From Prado023 sp039812125 (GTDB lineage Bacteria > Actinomycetota > Actinomycetes > S36-B12 > CAIYMF01): DNA of 39,002 nucleotides. Shown here one piece after another: positions 14,895-22,265 of the stretch (position 1 is the first letter of the stretch; each line of letters starts with the position of its first letter). Location: assembly GCA_039812125.1 (NCBI GenBank), contig JBDHZV010000013.1:1-39002 (forward strand), given 5' to 3'. The translations under genes and the position numbers were made by a program. The notes below the pieces were generated by a model. It saw only the letters and a program-made list of their open reading frames with translations. It was not told where the DNA came from and did no database searches.

Positions 14895-15826
14895 TGTCGC
14901 AGGCCGACGCTGTCGGCGTGCGGGTCCCGGCCACCAGCGCCAACCTCGGCCCCGGCTTCGACTGCCTGGGCCTTGCCCTCGAGCTCGACGACGAGATCGA
15001 GGCGTGGTTCTGCGAGGGCACTGACGTGCACGTCCAGGTCGAGGGGCACGGTGCAGGGCACGTCCCGACCGACGCGACCAACCTGGTGGCCCGCACGGTC
15101 CGCACCGGGCTGGCAGCCTTCGACGAGTCCGGCGAGCTCGCCGCGCGCGGGCTGCGACTGGTCTGCCGCAACGTGATCCCGCACGGGCGGGGGCTGGGGT
15201 CCTCGGCGTCGGCGATCGTCGGTGGCCTGGCGGTCGCGGCCCAGCTGGCCGGTGCCTGGGAGGCGCTGGGCGCAGCCGAGCTGGTCGCGCTGGCGACCCG
15301 GTTGGAGGGCCACCCGGACAACGTGGCGCCCGGCGTGCTCGGCGGCGCGACGATCGCATGGATGCAGGACGGCGCCGGGGTCGGCTGGGTCGGGCGCGCC
15401 ACCCGGCTGTCGGTGCACCCGGCGATCGTGCCGGTCCTGGCCATCCCCCAGGTCCAGGCCTCCACCCATCACGCGCGCGGCGCCCTGCCCGAGTCCGTGC
15501 TGCACCGGGATGCGACGTTCAACGTCGCCCGCAGCGCCCTGCTCGTGCACGCGCTGACCGCTGACCCGAGCCTGCTGCTGGAGGCCACCGACGATCGGCT
15601 GCACCAGGTCCCGCGGCGCGCGGTGTACCCGGAGGCCCTCGGCCTGGTGGAGCGGCTGCGGGCACAGGGGATCCCGGCCGCGATCTCCGGTGCCGGACCG
15701 TCGGTGATCGCCTTCGCCGTCGATCGCGACCCGGCCGCGCTGGTCGCCACCGTGGCGGGCCTGGCGGTTGCCGACACCCAGGTGCTACCCATCCCGGTGG
15801 CGCCCCGAGGCGTGCGGGCGCTGTAG
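14894..15826 (+). CDS. thrB: Homoserine kinase
   Basis: 310 residues, a GHMP kinase that phosphorylates homoserine for ThrC. The N-terminal VRVPATSANLGPGFDCLGLALEL is the ThrB opening. The ATP loop PHGRGLGSSASAIVGG (96-111) is the GHMP P-loop. EGHPDNVAPGVLGG supplies the substrate-binding segment, and AISGAGPSVIAF is the third GHMP motif. The ATG overlaps the thrC stop by one base. No gene overlaps its 3' side, and a 270-nt non-coding stretch containing the rho promoter follows. Confidence 0.97.
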   Translation: MSQADAVGVRVPATSANLGPGFDCLGLALELDDEIEAWFCEGTDVHVQVEGHGAGHVPTDATNLVARTVRTGLAAFDESGELAARGLRLVCRNVIPHGRGLGSSASAIVGGLAVAAQLAGAWEALGAAELVALATRLEGHPDNVAPGVLGGATIAWMQDGAGVGWVGRATRLSVHPAIVPVLAIPQVQASTHHARGALPESVLHRDATFNVARSALLVHALTADPSLLLEATDDRLHQVPRRAVYPEALGLVERLRAQGIPAAISGAGPSVIAFAVDRDPAALVATVAGLAVADTQVLPIPVAPRGVRAL

Positions 15827-15930
15827 CCCGCGCGCTGGCCCGCCCCGCGTGCAACGGTGCGGTGCGCCGATCGGCCGGCCGCAGCGGCGGCACGTGCGGC
15901 GGGGGTGCGGCGAATTCGCGGGACGGGTGC

Positions 15931-16095
15931 TACCGTGGGACACGGATCCGCGCAGCACACCTGCCGTGGCCCGTGGCCCTGACTGCGACGCCACCTGCGT
16001 GACCTCAGCAGCTTGCCGGATCCTTTCCACGGATCACGCCGCCCAGGGCGCAGGTCGTCACCCTGCCCCGCGGCCACTCACCTCATAGGACCCAC
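15931..16095 (+). promoter_or_regulatory. rho promoter (-10 TACCGT) and long 5' leader
   Basis: The 269 nt between thrB and rho contain no convincing gene. TACCGT at 15931-15936 is a good -10, with no clear -35. Transcription from about 15943 gives a leader near 150 nt, C-rich in its second half (clusters of CC and CACC around 16050-16095). Leaders of rho genes in other bacteria mediate autoregulation by Rho itself, and a C-rich untranslated leader would suit that. Here it is inference. Confidence 0.45.
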
Positions 16096-17940
16096 GTGAC
16101 CGACACGATCAGCATCGCCCCGGACGCCGAGCAGGATGCCGGCCGCAGCCGCTCCGGAGGCGGCCTGTCCTCGATGCTCCTGCCCGACCTGAAGAAGCTC
16201 GCCCACGAGATGGGCCTGTCCGGTGTCTCGTCGATGAAGAAGGGCGACCTGGTCGCCGCCATCGCCGCCGCGCAGAACGGGGCCGTCCCGCCGCCGCGGG
16301 TCCAGGGTCGGGGGCGCCGCACGGCGACCGCCGCAGCCGACGGTGGTGCCGCAGAGGCACCGGCGACGCAGGAGGCCGGCCAGCCGGCCGCCGAGCAGCA
16401 GGCGGGCGAGTCGCAGTCCGGGTCCGCGGAGGGCTCGCGCGGGTCGGGCGACCAGCAGGGTCGTGGTGACCAGCAGGGCCGTGGCGACCAGCAGGGGGCT
16501 GACCAGCCGCGCGAGCAGCGCGAGGGCGGCCAGAACCGGGAGCCGCGCTCCCGGGAGCGCCAGCCGCGTGAGGGCGGCCAGCAGCGCGAGCAGGGGCAGC
16601 AGCGCGAGCAGGGCGGCCAGCGCGACGGTGGGCAGCAGGGCGGCCAGGACCAGGGCGGCCAGCGGTTCACCGAGGATGGCGGCAACCGCCGCCGCCGGGG
16701 TCGCGACCGCAACCGCAACCGCAGCACCACGGACAACAACCGCCGTCAGGGCCAGCAGGGCCGCGACGCCGAGCCGGAGGTGACCGAGGACGACGTGCTG
16801 GTGCCGGTCGCGGGCATCCTCGACATCCTCGACAACTACGCGTTCGTGCGCACCACCGGGTACCTCCCGGGCCCGACGGACGTGTACGTGTCGCTGTCCA
16901 TGGTCAAGCGGTACGGCCTGCGCAAGGGTGACGCCGTCACCGGTCAGGTGCGCCAGCCCCGCGACAGCGACCGCCGTGAGAAGTTCAACCCGCTGGTGCG
17001 GGTCGACAGCATCAACGGGGCGGAGCCCGACAGCGCCCGCAACCGCCTGGAGTTCGGCAAGCTCACGCCGCTGTACCCGCAGCACCGCCTGCGCCTGGAG
17101 ACCGATCCGGGCAACATGACCACGCGGATCATCGATCTCGTCGCGCCGATCGGCAAGGGCCAGCGGGGCCTGATCGTGTCGCCGCCCAAGGCCGGCAAGA
17201 CGATGGTGCTGCAGGACATCGCCAACGCGATCACCGCGAACAACCCCGAGGTCCACCTCATGGTCGTGCTCGTCGACGAGCGGCCGGAGGAGGTGACCGA
17301 CATGCAGCGCTCGGTCAAGGGCGAGGTCATCGCCTCCACCTTCGACCGTCCGGCCGACGACCACACCATGGTGGCCGAGCTGGCGATCGAGCGGGCCAAG
17401 CGCCTCGTCGAGCTCGGTCACGACGTCGTCGTGCTGCTGGACTCGATGACCCGGCTGGGTCGGGCCTACAACCTGTCGGCGCCGGCGTCCGGGCGGATCC
17501 TGTCCGGTGGCGTGGACTCCGCGGCGCTGTACCCGCCCAAGAAGTTCTTCGGCGCCGCCCGCAACATCGAGAACGGCGGCTCGTTGACCATCCTGGCCAC
17601 CGCGCTGGTCGAGACCGGCTCGCGGATGGACGAGGTCATCTTCGAGGAGTTCAAGGGCACCGGGAACATGGAGCTCAAGCTGGACCGGCGACTGGCCGAC
17701 AAGCGGATCTTCCCCGCCGTCGACGTGGATGCCTCCGGCACCCGCAAGGAGGAGCTGCTGATGAGCTCCGAGGAGCTCAAGATCGTCTGGAAGCTGCGGC
17801 GCGTGCTGCACGCCCTGGAGGCCCAGCAGGCTGTCGAGCTGCTCCAGAGCAAGCTGCGCGAGACCAAGAGCAACTACGAGTTCCTGCTGCAGGTGCAGAA
17901 GACCACCCCGACGGCCTCCGGGATGCGCGACGACGACTGA
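16096..17940 (+). CDS. rho: Transcription termination factor Rho with long Arg/Gly/Gln-rich insertion
   Basis: 614 residues against about 420 in E. coli. A Rho_N-like helical domain (LLPDLKKLAHEMGLSG, SSMKKGDLVAAI, residues 28-58) is followed by a disordered insertion at 70-228 rich in Arg, Gly, Gln, Asp and Glu. The cold-shock-like primary RNA site (ILDNYAFVRTTGYLPGP) begins near 243. The ATPase has Walker A SPPKAGKT (363-370) and Walker B VVVLLDSMTRLGRAYN. The C-terminal secondary-site and hexamer regions look intact. Rho is a hexameric RNA translocase that ends transcription. Insertions at this place are known in actinobacterial Rho and increase RNA affinity. GTG start; only a weak AGGA precedes it. 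Confidence 0.98.
   Translation: MTDTISIAPDAEQDAGRSRSGGGLSSMLLPDLKKLAHEMGLSGVSSMKKGDLVAAIAAAQNGAVPPPRVQGRGRRTATAAADGGAAEAPATQEAGQPAAEQQAGESQSGSAEGSRGSGDQQGRGDQQGRGDQQGADQPREQREGGQNREPRSRERQPREGGQQREQGQQREQGGQRDGGQQGGQDQGGQRFTEDGGNRRRRGRDRNRNRSTTDNNRRQGQQGRDAEPEVTEDDVLVPVAGILDILDNYAFVRTTGYLPGPTDVYVSLSMVKRYGLRKGDAVTGQVRQPRDSDRREKFNPLVRVDSINGAEPDSARNRLEFGKLTPLYPQHRLRLETDPGNMTTRIIDLVAPIGKGQRGLIVSPPKAGKTMVLQDIANAITANNPEVHLMVVLVDERPEEVTDMQRSVKGEVIASTFDRPADDHTMVAELAIERAKRLVELGHDVVVLLDSMTRLGRAYNLSAPASGRILSGGVDSAALYPPKKFFGAARNIENGGSLTILATALVETGSRMDEVIFEEFKGTGNMELKLDRRLADKRIFPAVDVDASGTRKEELLMSSEELKIVWKLRRVLHALEAQQAVELLQSKLRETKSNYEFLLQVQKTTPTASGMRDDD
16447..16614 (+). repeat. 18-nt in-frame repeats inside the rho insertion
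   Basis: Three direct copies of an 18-nt unit (GGCGACCAGCAGGGTCGT and variants) fill 16447-16500 and encode GDQQGR-type hexapeptides. Two copies of CAGCAGCGCGAGCAGGGG/C lie at 16579-16614 and encode QQREQG. All are multiples of three, so they expand the protein without breaking the frame. Confidence 0.8.
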
Positions 17941-17980
17941 CCCCGGGGCCCTGCCCCAGGGCACCTTCTCCGCGCTGCAG

Positions 17981-19186
17981 GTGGCCAACTTCCGCCTGTA
18001 CTTCGTCGGCCAGGCGGTGTCGCTGGTCGGCACGTGGATGCAGCTGGTGGCCCAGTCGTGGCTGGTTCTGGTGCTCACCGGCTCGGCCACCTGGGTCGGG
18101 GCCGTGGTCGCGGTGCAGACGCTGCCGATCCTGCTGCTCGGGCCCTACGGCGGGGTGGTGGCCGACCGAGCCGACAAGCGCCGGCTGCTCGTGGTCCTGC
18201 AGGTCGTCATGGGCGCGCTCGCGCTCCTGCTGGCGGTGCTCACCCTCACCGGGGCGGTGCGGGTCTGGCAGGTGCTGGTCCTGGCTGGGCTGCTCGGCTG
18301 CGCCGACGCGTTCGAGAAGCCGGCGCGGCAGGCGTTCGTCATCGAGATCGTCGGCCCGGAGCACCTGCGCAACGCCGTCAGCCTGAACTCGGTGATGGTC
18401 AACGCCGCCCGGATCCTCGGCCCGGCCGCGGCGGGGCTGATCATCGCCGCGGGCGGGATCGGGCTGTGCTTCCTGGTCAACGCCGCCAGCTACCTGCCGG
18501 TGGCCGTGCTGCTGGTGCTGATGGATCGCGCCGCCCTGCACCCGTCGGTGCCGCAGGCCCGCGAGCCGGGGCAGGTGCGCGCGGGGCTGGCCCACGTGCG
18601 GCGGCACCCCCAGCTGGCCGTGCCCCTGGTCATGATGGCGATCATCGGCTGCTTCACGTACGAGTTCCAGGTGTCGCTGCCCGCGATGGCCCACACGGCG
18701 CTGTCCGGCGACGCCCGGACCTACGGGTTCATGACGGCTGCCATGGGCGTGGGGGCGGTGCTCGGCGGGCTGCACACCGCGGCGCGGGGGCGGACCGGCA
18801 TCGCCACGATGGTCCGCTCGGCCACCGGGTTCGGCGTCGTGGTCCTGGCCGCCGCGGCGGCCCCCAGCGTGACCACCGAGCTGCTCGCGCTTGTGATGGT
18901 CGGGGCGGCCAGCGTGTCGCTGATGGCCCGCGGCAACTCCACGCTGCAGCTCTGCGCGGACCCCGGCATGCGTGGGCGGGTGATGGCGCTGTGGCTCGTG
19001 GCCTTCCAGGGAACCACCCCGATCGGTGGGCCGATCGTGGGCTGGGTGGCGCAGCAGGCGGGCCCGCGGTGGGCGCTGGTGCTCGGTGCCGCGGCCTGCT
19101 TCGTGGCGGCGGGCCTCGGCGGTGCAGCGCTGCGCCGGATCGGGGAGGGTTTGGGAGTCGCCGCGCCCCGTGGGATACTGCCGTGA
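17981..19186 (+). CDS. MFS transporter (EntS/MFS_3-like exporter)
   Basis: About 401 residues with 12 predicted transmembrane helices. The opening ANFRLYFVGQAVSLVGTWMQLVAQSWLVL is the MFS_3/enterobactin-exporter-like first helix. GGVVADRADKRRLLV is the loop 2-3 MFS motif, and PARQAFVIEIVGPEHLRNAVSLNS is a further family block. The substrate is unknown; relatives export siderophores and drugs. The start is uncertain: the homologous segment seems to begin slightly upstream (GTFSALQ before the GTG), where only a CTG at 17951 is in frame, so the GTG at 17981 is a minimum. It begins 40 nt after rho. The end of the gene holds the rpmE promoter. The gene interrupts the common rho-rpmE order. Confidence 0.88.
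   Translation: MANFRLYFVGQAVSLVGTWMQLVAQSWLVLVLTGSATWVGAVVAVQTLPILLLGPYGGVVADRADKRRLLVVLQVVMGALALLLAVLTLTGAVRVWQVLVLAGLLGCADAFEKPARQAFVIEIVGPEHLRNAVSLNSVMVNAARILGPAAAGLIIAAGGIGLCFLVNAASYLPVAVLLVLMDRAALHPSVPQAREPGQVRAGLAHVRRHPQLAVPLVMMAIIGCFTYEFQVSLPAMAHTALSGDARTYGFMTAAMGVGAVLGGLHTAARGRTGIATMVRSATGFGVVVLAAAAAPSVTTELLALVMVGAASVSLMARGNSTLQLCADPGMRGRVMALWLVAFQGTTPIGGPIVGWVAQQAGPRWALVLGAAACFVAAGLGGAALRRIGEGLGVAAPRGILP
19151..19179 (+). promoter_or_regulatory. Promoter of the rpmE-prfA region
   Basis: TTGGGA (19151-19156), a 17-nt spacer and GATACT (19174-19179) form one of the best sigma-70-type promoters in the window. It lies within the last codons of the MFS gene and gives rpmE a leader of about 65 nt. 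Confidence 0.6.
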
Positions 19187-19250
19187 CCGCATCCGGTTCA
19201 CGTCGTGCGCTGCCCTGCCGCCGACGACCCGGAGCACGAAGGAGCCATCC

Positions 19251-19469
19251 ATGAAGCCGGGTATCCACCCCACCTACACCGCGACGACCGTGACCTGCAC
19301 CTGCGGGAACACCTTCGTCACCCGCAGCACCGCGAAGAACGGCGTGATCCACGCCGAGGTCTGCTCCGCGTGCCACCCGTTCTACACGGGCAAGCAGAAG
19401 ATCCTCGACACCGGCGGCCGCGTCGCCAAGTTCGAGGCCCGCTTCGGCAAGAGGGCCGCCAAGAAGTAG
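19251..19469 (+). CDS. rpmE: Ribosomal protein bL31, zinc-binding form
   Basis: 72 residues, the normal bL31 size. It keeps the metal-binding cysteines in TCTCGNTF and VCSACHPFYTGKQK, so this is the C+ (zinc) form and not the zinc-independent paralogue induced under zinc limitation. The protein sits at the small/large subunit bridge near the 5S RNA. The start ATG has AAGGAG 6 nt upstream. prfA begins 22 nt later, so the two are likely cotranscribed. Confidence 0.98.
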   Translation: MKPGIHPTYTATTVTCTCGNTFVTRSTAKNGVIHAEVCSACHPFYTGKQKILDTGGRVAKFEARFGKRAAKK

Positions 19470-19491
19470 CTGGTCCCCGGGGCCACCTGTC

Positions 19492-20559
19492 ATGTTCGAG
19501 TCCTGTGCCGTGCTCCTCGCGGAGTACGACCACCTGGAGCAGCAGCTTGCGGACCCGACGCTGCACGCGGATCCTGCGGCCGCGCGCCGGGTCGGCAAGC
19601 GGCATGCCCAGATCCGGCCCATCGTGGAGGCGTACCGGACCTGGCTGCTGCTCACCGAGGACGAGCAGGCGGCCCAGGAGCTGGCCCAGGAGGACCCCTC
19701 GTTCGCCGAGGAGGCCGCAGCCGTGGCCGCCGAGCGCGCGGCCCTGGCTGAACGGCTGACCGTGCTGCTGGTCCCGCGCGACCCGCTCGACGACAAGGAC
19801 GTCATCCTCGAGGTGAAGGCCGGCGAGGGCGGGCAGGAGTCGGCGCTGTTCGCCGGGGACCTGCTGCGCATGTACCTGCGCTACGCGGAGCGCCGCGGCT
19901 GGCGCACCGAGATCCTCGACGCCGAGGAGTCCGACCTCGGCGGGTACAAGGACGTCCAGGTCGCCGTGAAGGCGCGGGGGACCGTCGAGCCCGGGGCCGC
20001 GCCGTACGCCCGGCTGAAGTTCGAGGGCGGCGTGCACCGGGTCCAGCGGGTCCCGGTGACCGAGTCCCAGGGCCGGATCCACACCTCCGCCGCCGGCGTC
20101 CTGGTGCTGCCCGAGGCCGAGGAGGTCGACGTCCAGGTCGACCCGAACGACCTGCGCATCGACGTGTACCGCTCCAGCGGCCCCGGCGGGCAGAGCGTGA
20201 ACACCACCGACTCCGCGGTGCGGATCACCCACCTGCCGACGGGCATCGTGGTGTCCTGCCAGAACGAGAAGAGCCAGCTGCAGAACAAGGAGTCCGCGCT
20301 GCGGATCCTGCGCGCCCGGCTGCTGGCCGCGGCGCAGGAGGCCGCCGACGCGCAGGCCTCGGACGCCCGGCGCTCCCAGGTGCGCACCGTGGACCGCTCG
20401 GAGCGGATCCGCACCTACAACTTCCCGGAGAACCGCATCGCCGACCACCGCGTCGGGTACAAGGCCCACAACCTGGACGGGGTGCTCGACGGCGACCTCG
20501 ACGCCGTCGTCGAGGCGCTCACCGAGGCCGACCTCGCGGCTCGGCTGGCGGGGTCCTGA
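19492..20559 (+). CDS. prfA: Peptide chain release factor 1
   Basis: 355 residues. RF1 recognises UAA and UAG stop codons and triggers peptide release. The specificity motif is PVT (188-190) in RVPVTESQGRIHTS, the RF1-type PxT rather than the SPF of RF2. The catalytic loop is SSGPGGQSVN with GGQ at 232-234, whose Gln is methylated by PrmC, encoded next. The N-terminal helical domain and the ending TYNFPENRIADHRVG are standard. ATG start, with no strong ribosome-binding site between it and the rpmE stop. Confidence 0.98.
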   Translation: MFESCAVLLAEYDHLEQQLADPTLHADPAAARRVGKRHAQIRPIVEAYRTWLLLTEDEQAAQELAQEDPSFAEEAAAVAAERAALAERLTVLLVPRDPLDDKDVILEVKAGEGGQESALFAGDLLRMYLRYAERRGWRTEILDAEESDLGGYKDVQVAVKARGTVEPGAAPYARLKFEGGVHRVQRVPVTESQGRIHTSAAGVLVLPEAEEVDVQVDPNDLRIDVYRSSGPGGQSVNTTDSAVRITHLPTGIVVSCQNEKSQLQNKESALRILRARLLAAAQEAADAQASDARRSQVRTVDRSERIRTYNFPENRIADHRVGYKAHNLDGVLDGDLDAVVEALTEADLAARLAGS

Positions 20560-20617
20560 ACCAGCGGGCACGCGCCTGCGGACCTGTCGCCGGCAGGGGC
20601 GCCGCTGCAGCCGGGCG

Positions 20618-20623
20618 TACGGT
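20618..20623 (+). promoter_or_regulatory. -10 of leaderless prmC
   Basis: TACGGT ends exactly 7 nt before the prmC ATG, with no Shine-Dalgarno in between. It follows the pattern seen at argS and lysA. Confidence 0.5.
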
Positions 20624-20630
20624 TGCGCCC

Positions 20631-21572
20631 ATGCCCTCCGCTCGTGACGCGCTCGCCGCCGCTGGTACGGCGCTGGCCGCGGCGGGGGTGCCGACCCCCG
20701 GGCTGGACGCCGAGCTCCTGCTGGCCCACCTCACCGGCCAGCCGCGGCTGATGCTGCGCCTGGGCCCGGACCTCGACAGCGACCAGGCCCATGCCTACGC
20801 CGGCCTGGTGGCGCGCCGCGCAGCCCGCGAACCCCTCCAGCACATCGTGGGCACCGCCGCGTTCCGCCACCTGGAGCTCGGCGTCGGACCCGGCACGTTC
20901 GTGCCGCGCCCGGAGACCGAGCTGCTCGTCGACGAGGCCCTCGCGGCGCTGGCAGGACGGCCCGGCCGACCCACGGTCGTCGACCTGTGCACGGGCAGCG
21001 GTGCGCTGGCCCTGGCCATCGCGACGGAACGACCGGGGACCGACGTCGTCGCCGTCGAGCTGTCCGAGGCGGCGCTGGGCCAGGCGCGCGCCAACGCGGC
21101 GGCCCTGACCGACGCCCTCGAGCGGGTGGGCAGCACGGTCGACGTGGTCGCCGGCGACGCCACCGTCGTCGCGGCCCCCGACGCGCCGCTGGCTCGGTTG
21201 CGCGGACACGTCGACGTGGTCGTGTCGAACCCGCCCTACATCCCCGACGGGATGGTGCCGCGCGACCCGGAGGTCCGCGAACACGACCCGCACGCGGCGC
21301 TGTTCGGCGGCCCGGACGGGCTGGCCGTGGTGCGCCCCCTGGTCGCCCAGGCGGCACTGCTGCTGCGCCCCGGCGGACTGCTGGTCGTCGAGCACGCCGA
21401 CGTCCAGGGCGAGCAGGCCGGCGCTGCCGGGGTGCCCGGGGTGCTGCGAGCGCACCTCGTCCCGGGCAGCCAGGGCGCCGAGCCGGCCTGGCAGGACGTG
21501 GCCGACCACCTCGACCTGGCCCAGCGGCCGCGCTACACGACCGCCCGTCGCGCCGGGACAATGGTGCGGTGA
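20631..21572 (+). CDS. prmC: Peptide chain release factor N5-glutamine methyltransferase
   Basis: 313 residues. Methylates the GGQ glutamine of RF1/RF2 using S-adenosylmethionine. The N-terminal helical RF-binding domain ends in GTAAFRHLELGVGPGTFVPRPETE. The AdoMet loop is VVDLCTGSGALALAI (117-130) and the catalytic motif is NPPYIPDG (NPPY 200-203). It lies 71 nt after its substrate gene prfA. The stop overlaps the next GTG start by four bases. The C-terminus has a short tail (RPRYTTARRAGTMVR) beyond the usual end. Confidence 0.97.
   Translation: MPSARDALAAAGTALAAAGVPTPGLDAELLLAHLTGQPRLMLRLGPDLDSDQAHAYAGLVARRAAREPLQHIVGTAAFRHLELGVGPGTFVPRPETELLVDEALAALAGRPGRPTVVDLCTGSGALALAIATERPGTDVVAVELSEAALGQARANAAALTDALERVGSTVDVVAGDATVVAAPDAPLARLRGHVDVVVSNPPYIPDGMVPRDPEVREHDPHAALFGGPDGLAVVRPLVAQAALLLRPGGLLVVEHADVQGEQAGAAGVPGVLRAHLVPGSQGAEPAWQDVADHLDLAQRPRYTTARRAGTMVR
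21557..21562 (+). promoter_or_regulatory. Candidate leaderless -10 of the YrdC-family gene
   Basis: GACAAT ends 6 nt before the GTG at 21569. It lacks the leading T, and the gene also overlaps prmC, so translational coupling is an equally good explanation. Confidence 0.3.
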
Positions 21573-22225
21573 CCCTCGTCATCGAGCCCGTCGGCGCCCA
21601 GGAGCGGGCACGCGGGCTGGCCGCGGCCAGCACCGCCCTGCGCCGCGGCGAGCTCGTGGTGCTGCCGACCGACTGGATGTACGGCCTGGCCGCCGACGCG
21701 TTCTCGGCCCGGGGGACCGAGGCGCTGCGCGCCGCCAAGGGCCGGCCCGACCTCGTGGTCCCGGTGATGGTGCCCTCGGCCGCCACCGTGGCCGGCATCG
21801 CCGTGGTGGGTCCCACGGCGCGCGTGCTCATGCGCGACTTCTGGCCCGGCGGGCTGACCCTGCTGCTGCCCGCCCAGCCGACGCTGGCCTGGACGCTCAG
21901 CGACGACCGGGGTCGGGTGGCCGTGCGGATGCCGCTGCACCCGCTCGCGTTGGACCTGCTGGCCCGCACGGGACCGTTGGGGGTGGTGGCCGCTGCTGCC
22001 GGGCAGCCCCAGGACGGCCCGTCGGTGCTCGCCGCGGTGGGGCCGGCGGCCGCCGTCCTGCTCGATGCCGGGCCGTTGCCGCCGGGGCCGTCGTCGGCAG
22101 TCGTGGACCTGTGCGGGCCCGAGCCCCGGCTGGTGCGTCCGGGCCCCCTTGACGTCGTGGCCCTGCGGGAGGCGTGCCCCGACCTCGTGATCCCGGCGCA
22201 CGGAACAGCCGGCATCGCCCCGTAG
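21569..22225 (+). CDS. Sua5/YrdC/YciO family protein with degenerate active-site motifs
   Basis: 218 residues, a YrdC-like domain without the C-terminal Sua5 domain. The position next to prmC is where actinobacteria carry the L-threonylcarbamoyladenylate synthase for the t6A tRNA modification. Seen: PTDWMYGLAADAFS (33-46) instead of the usual PTDTVYGL, KGRP (57-60) keeping the Lys and Arg, WPGGLTLLLP for the PGPxT segment, and VAVRMPLHP. The canonical TSANxSG after 'GPL' reads VVAAAAGQPQ (139-148), so the conserved Ser and Asn are gone. Either this is a diverged paralogue or a rewired enzyme, so I give no gene symbol. GTG start overlapping prmC. Confidence 0.8.
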   Translation: MTLVIEPVGAQERARGLAAASTALRRGELVVLPTDWMYGLAADAFSARGTEALRAAKGRPDLVVPVMVPSAATVAGIAVVGPTARVLMRDFWPGGLTLLLPAQPTLAWTLSDDRGRVAVRMPLHPLALDLLARTGPLGVVAAAAGQPQDGPSVLAAVGPAAAVLLDAGPLPPGPSSAVVDLCGPEPRLVRPGPLDVVALREACPDLVIPAHGTAGIAP

Positions 22226-22228
22226 ACT
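22223..22228 (+). promoter_or_regulatory. -10 of glyA
   Basis: TAGACT overlaps the TAG stop of the YrdC-family gene. It would give glyA a leader of about 30 nt carrying GGGAG 7 nt before the ATG. The leader is too short for a glycine riboswitch. Confidence 0.45.
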
Positions 22229-22265
22229 CGGCCCCGTCCGCGACACCGCGCCCGGGAGCCCACCG

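Noticed and set aside
16447..16614. Short direct repeats as a CRISPR-like array
   Set aside because: The units are contiguous, in frame and inside rho, with no spacers.
22229..22265. Glycine riboswitch before glyA
   Set aside because: The leader from the TAGACT -10 is only about 30 nt, too short for the aptamer.
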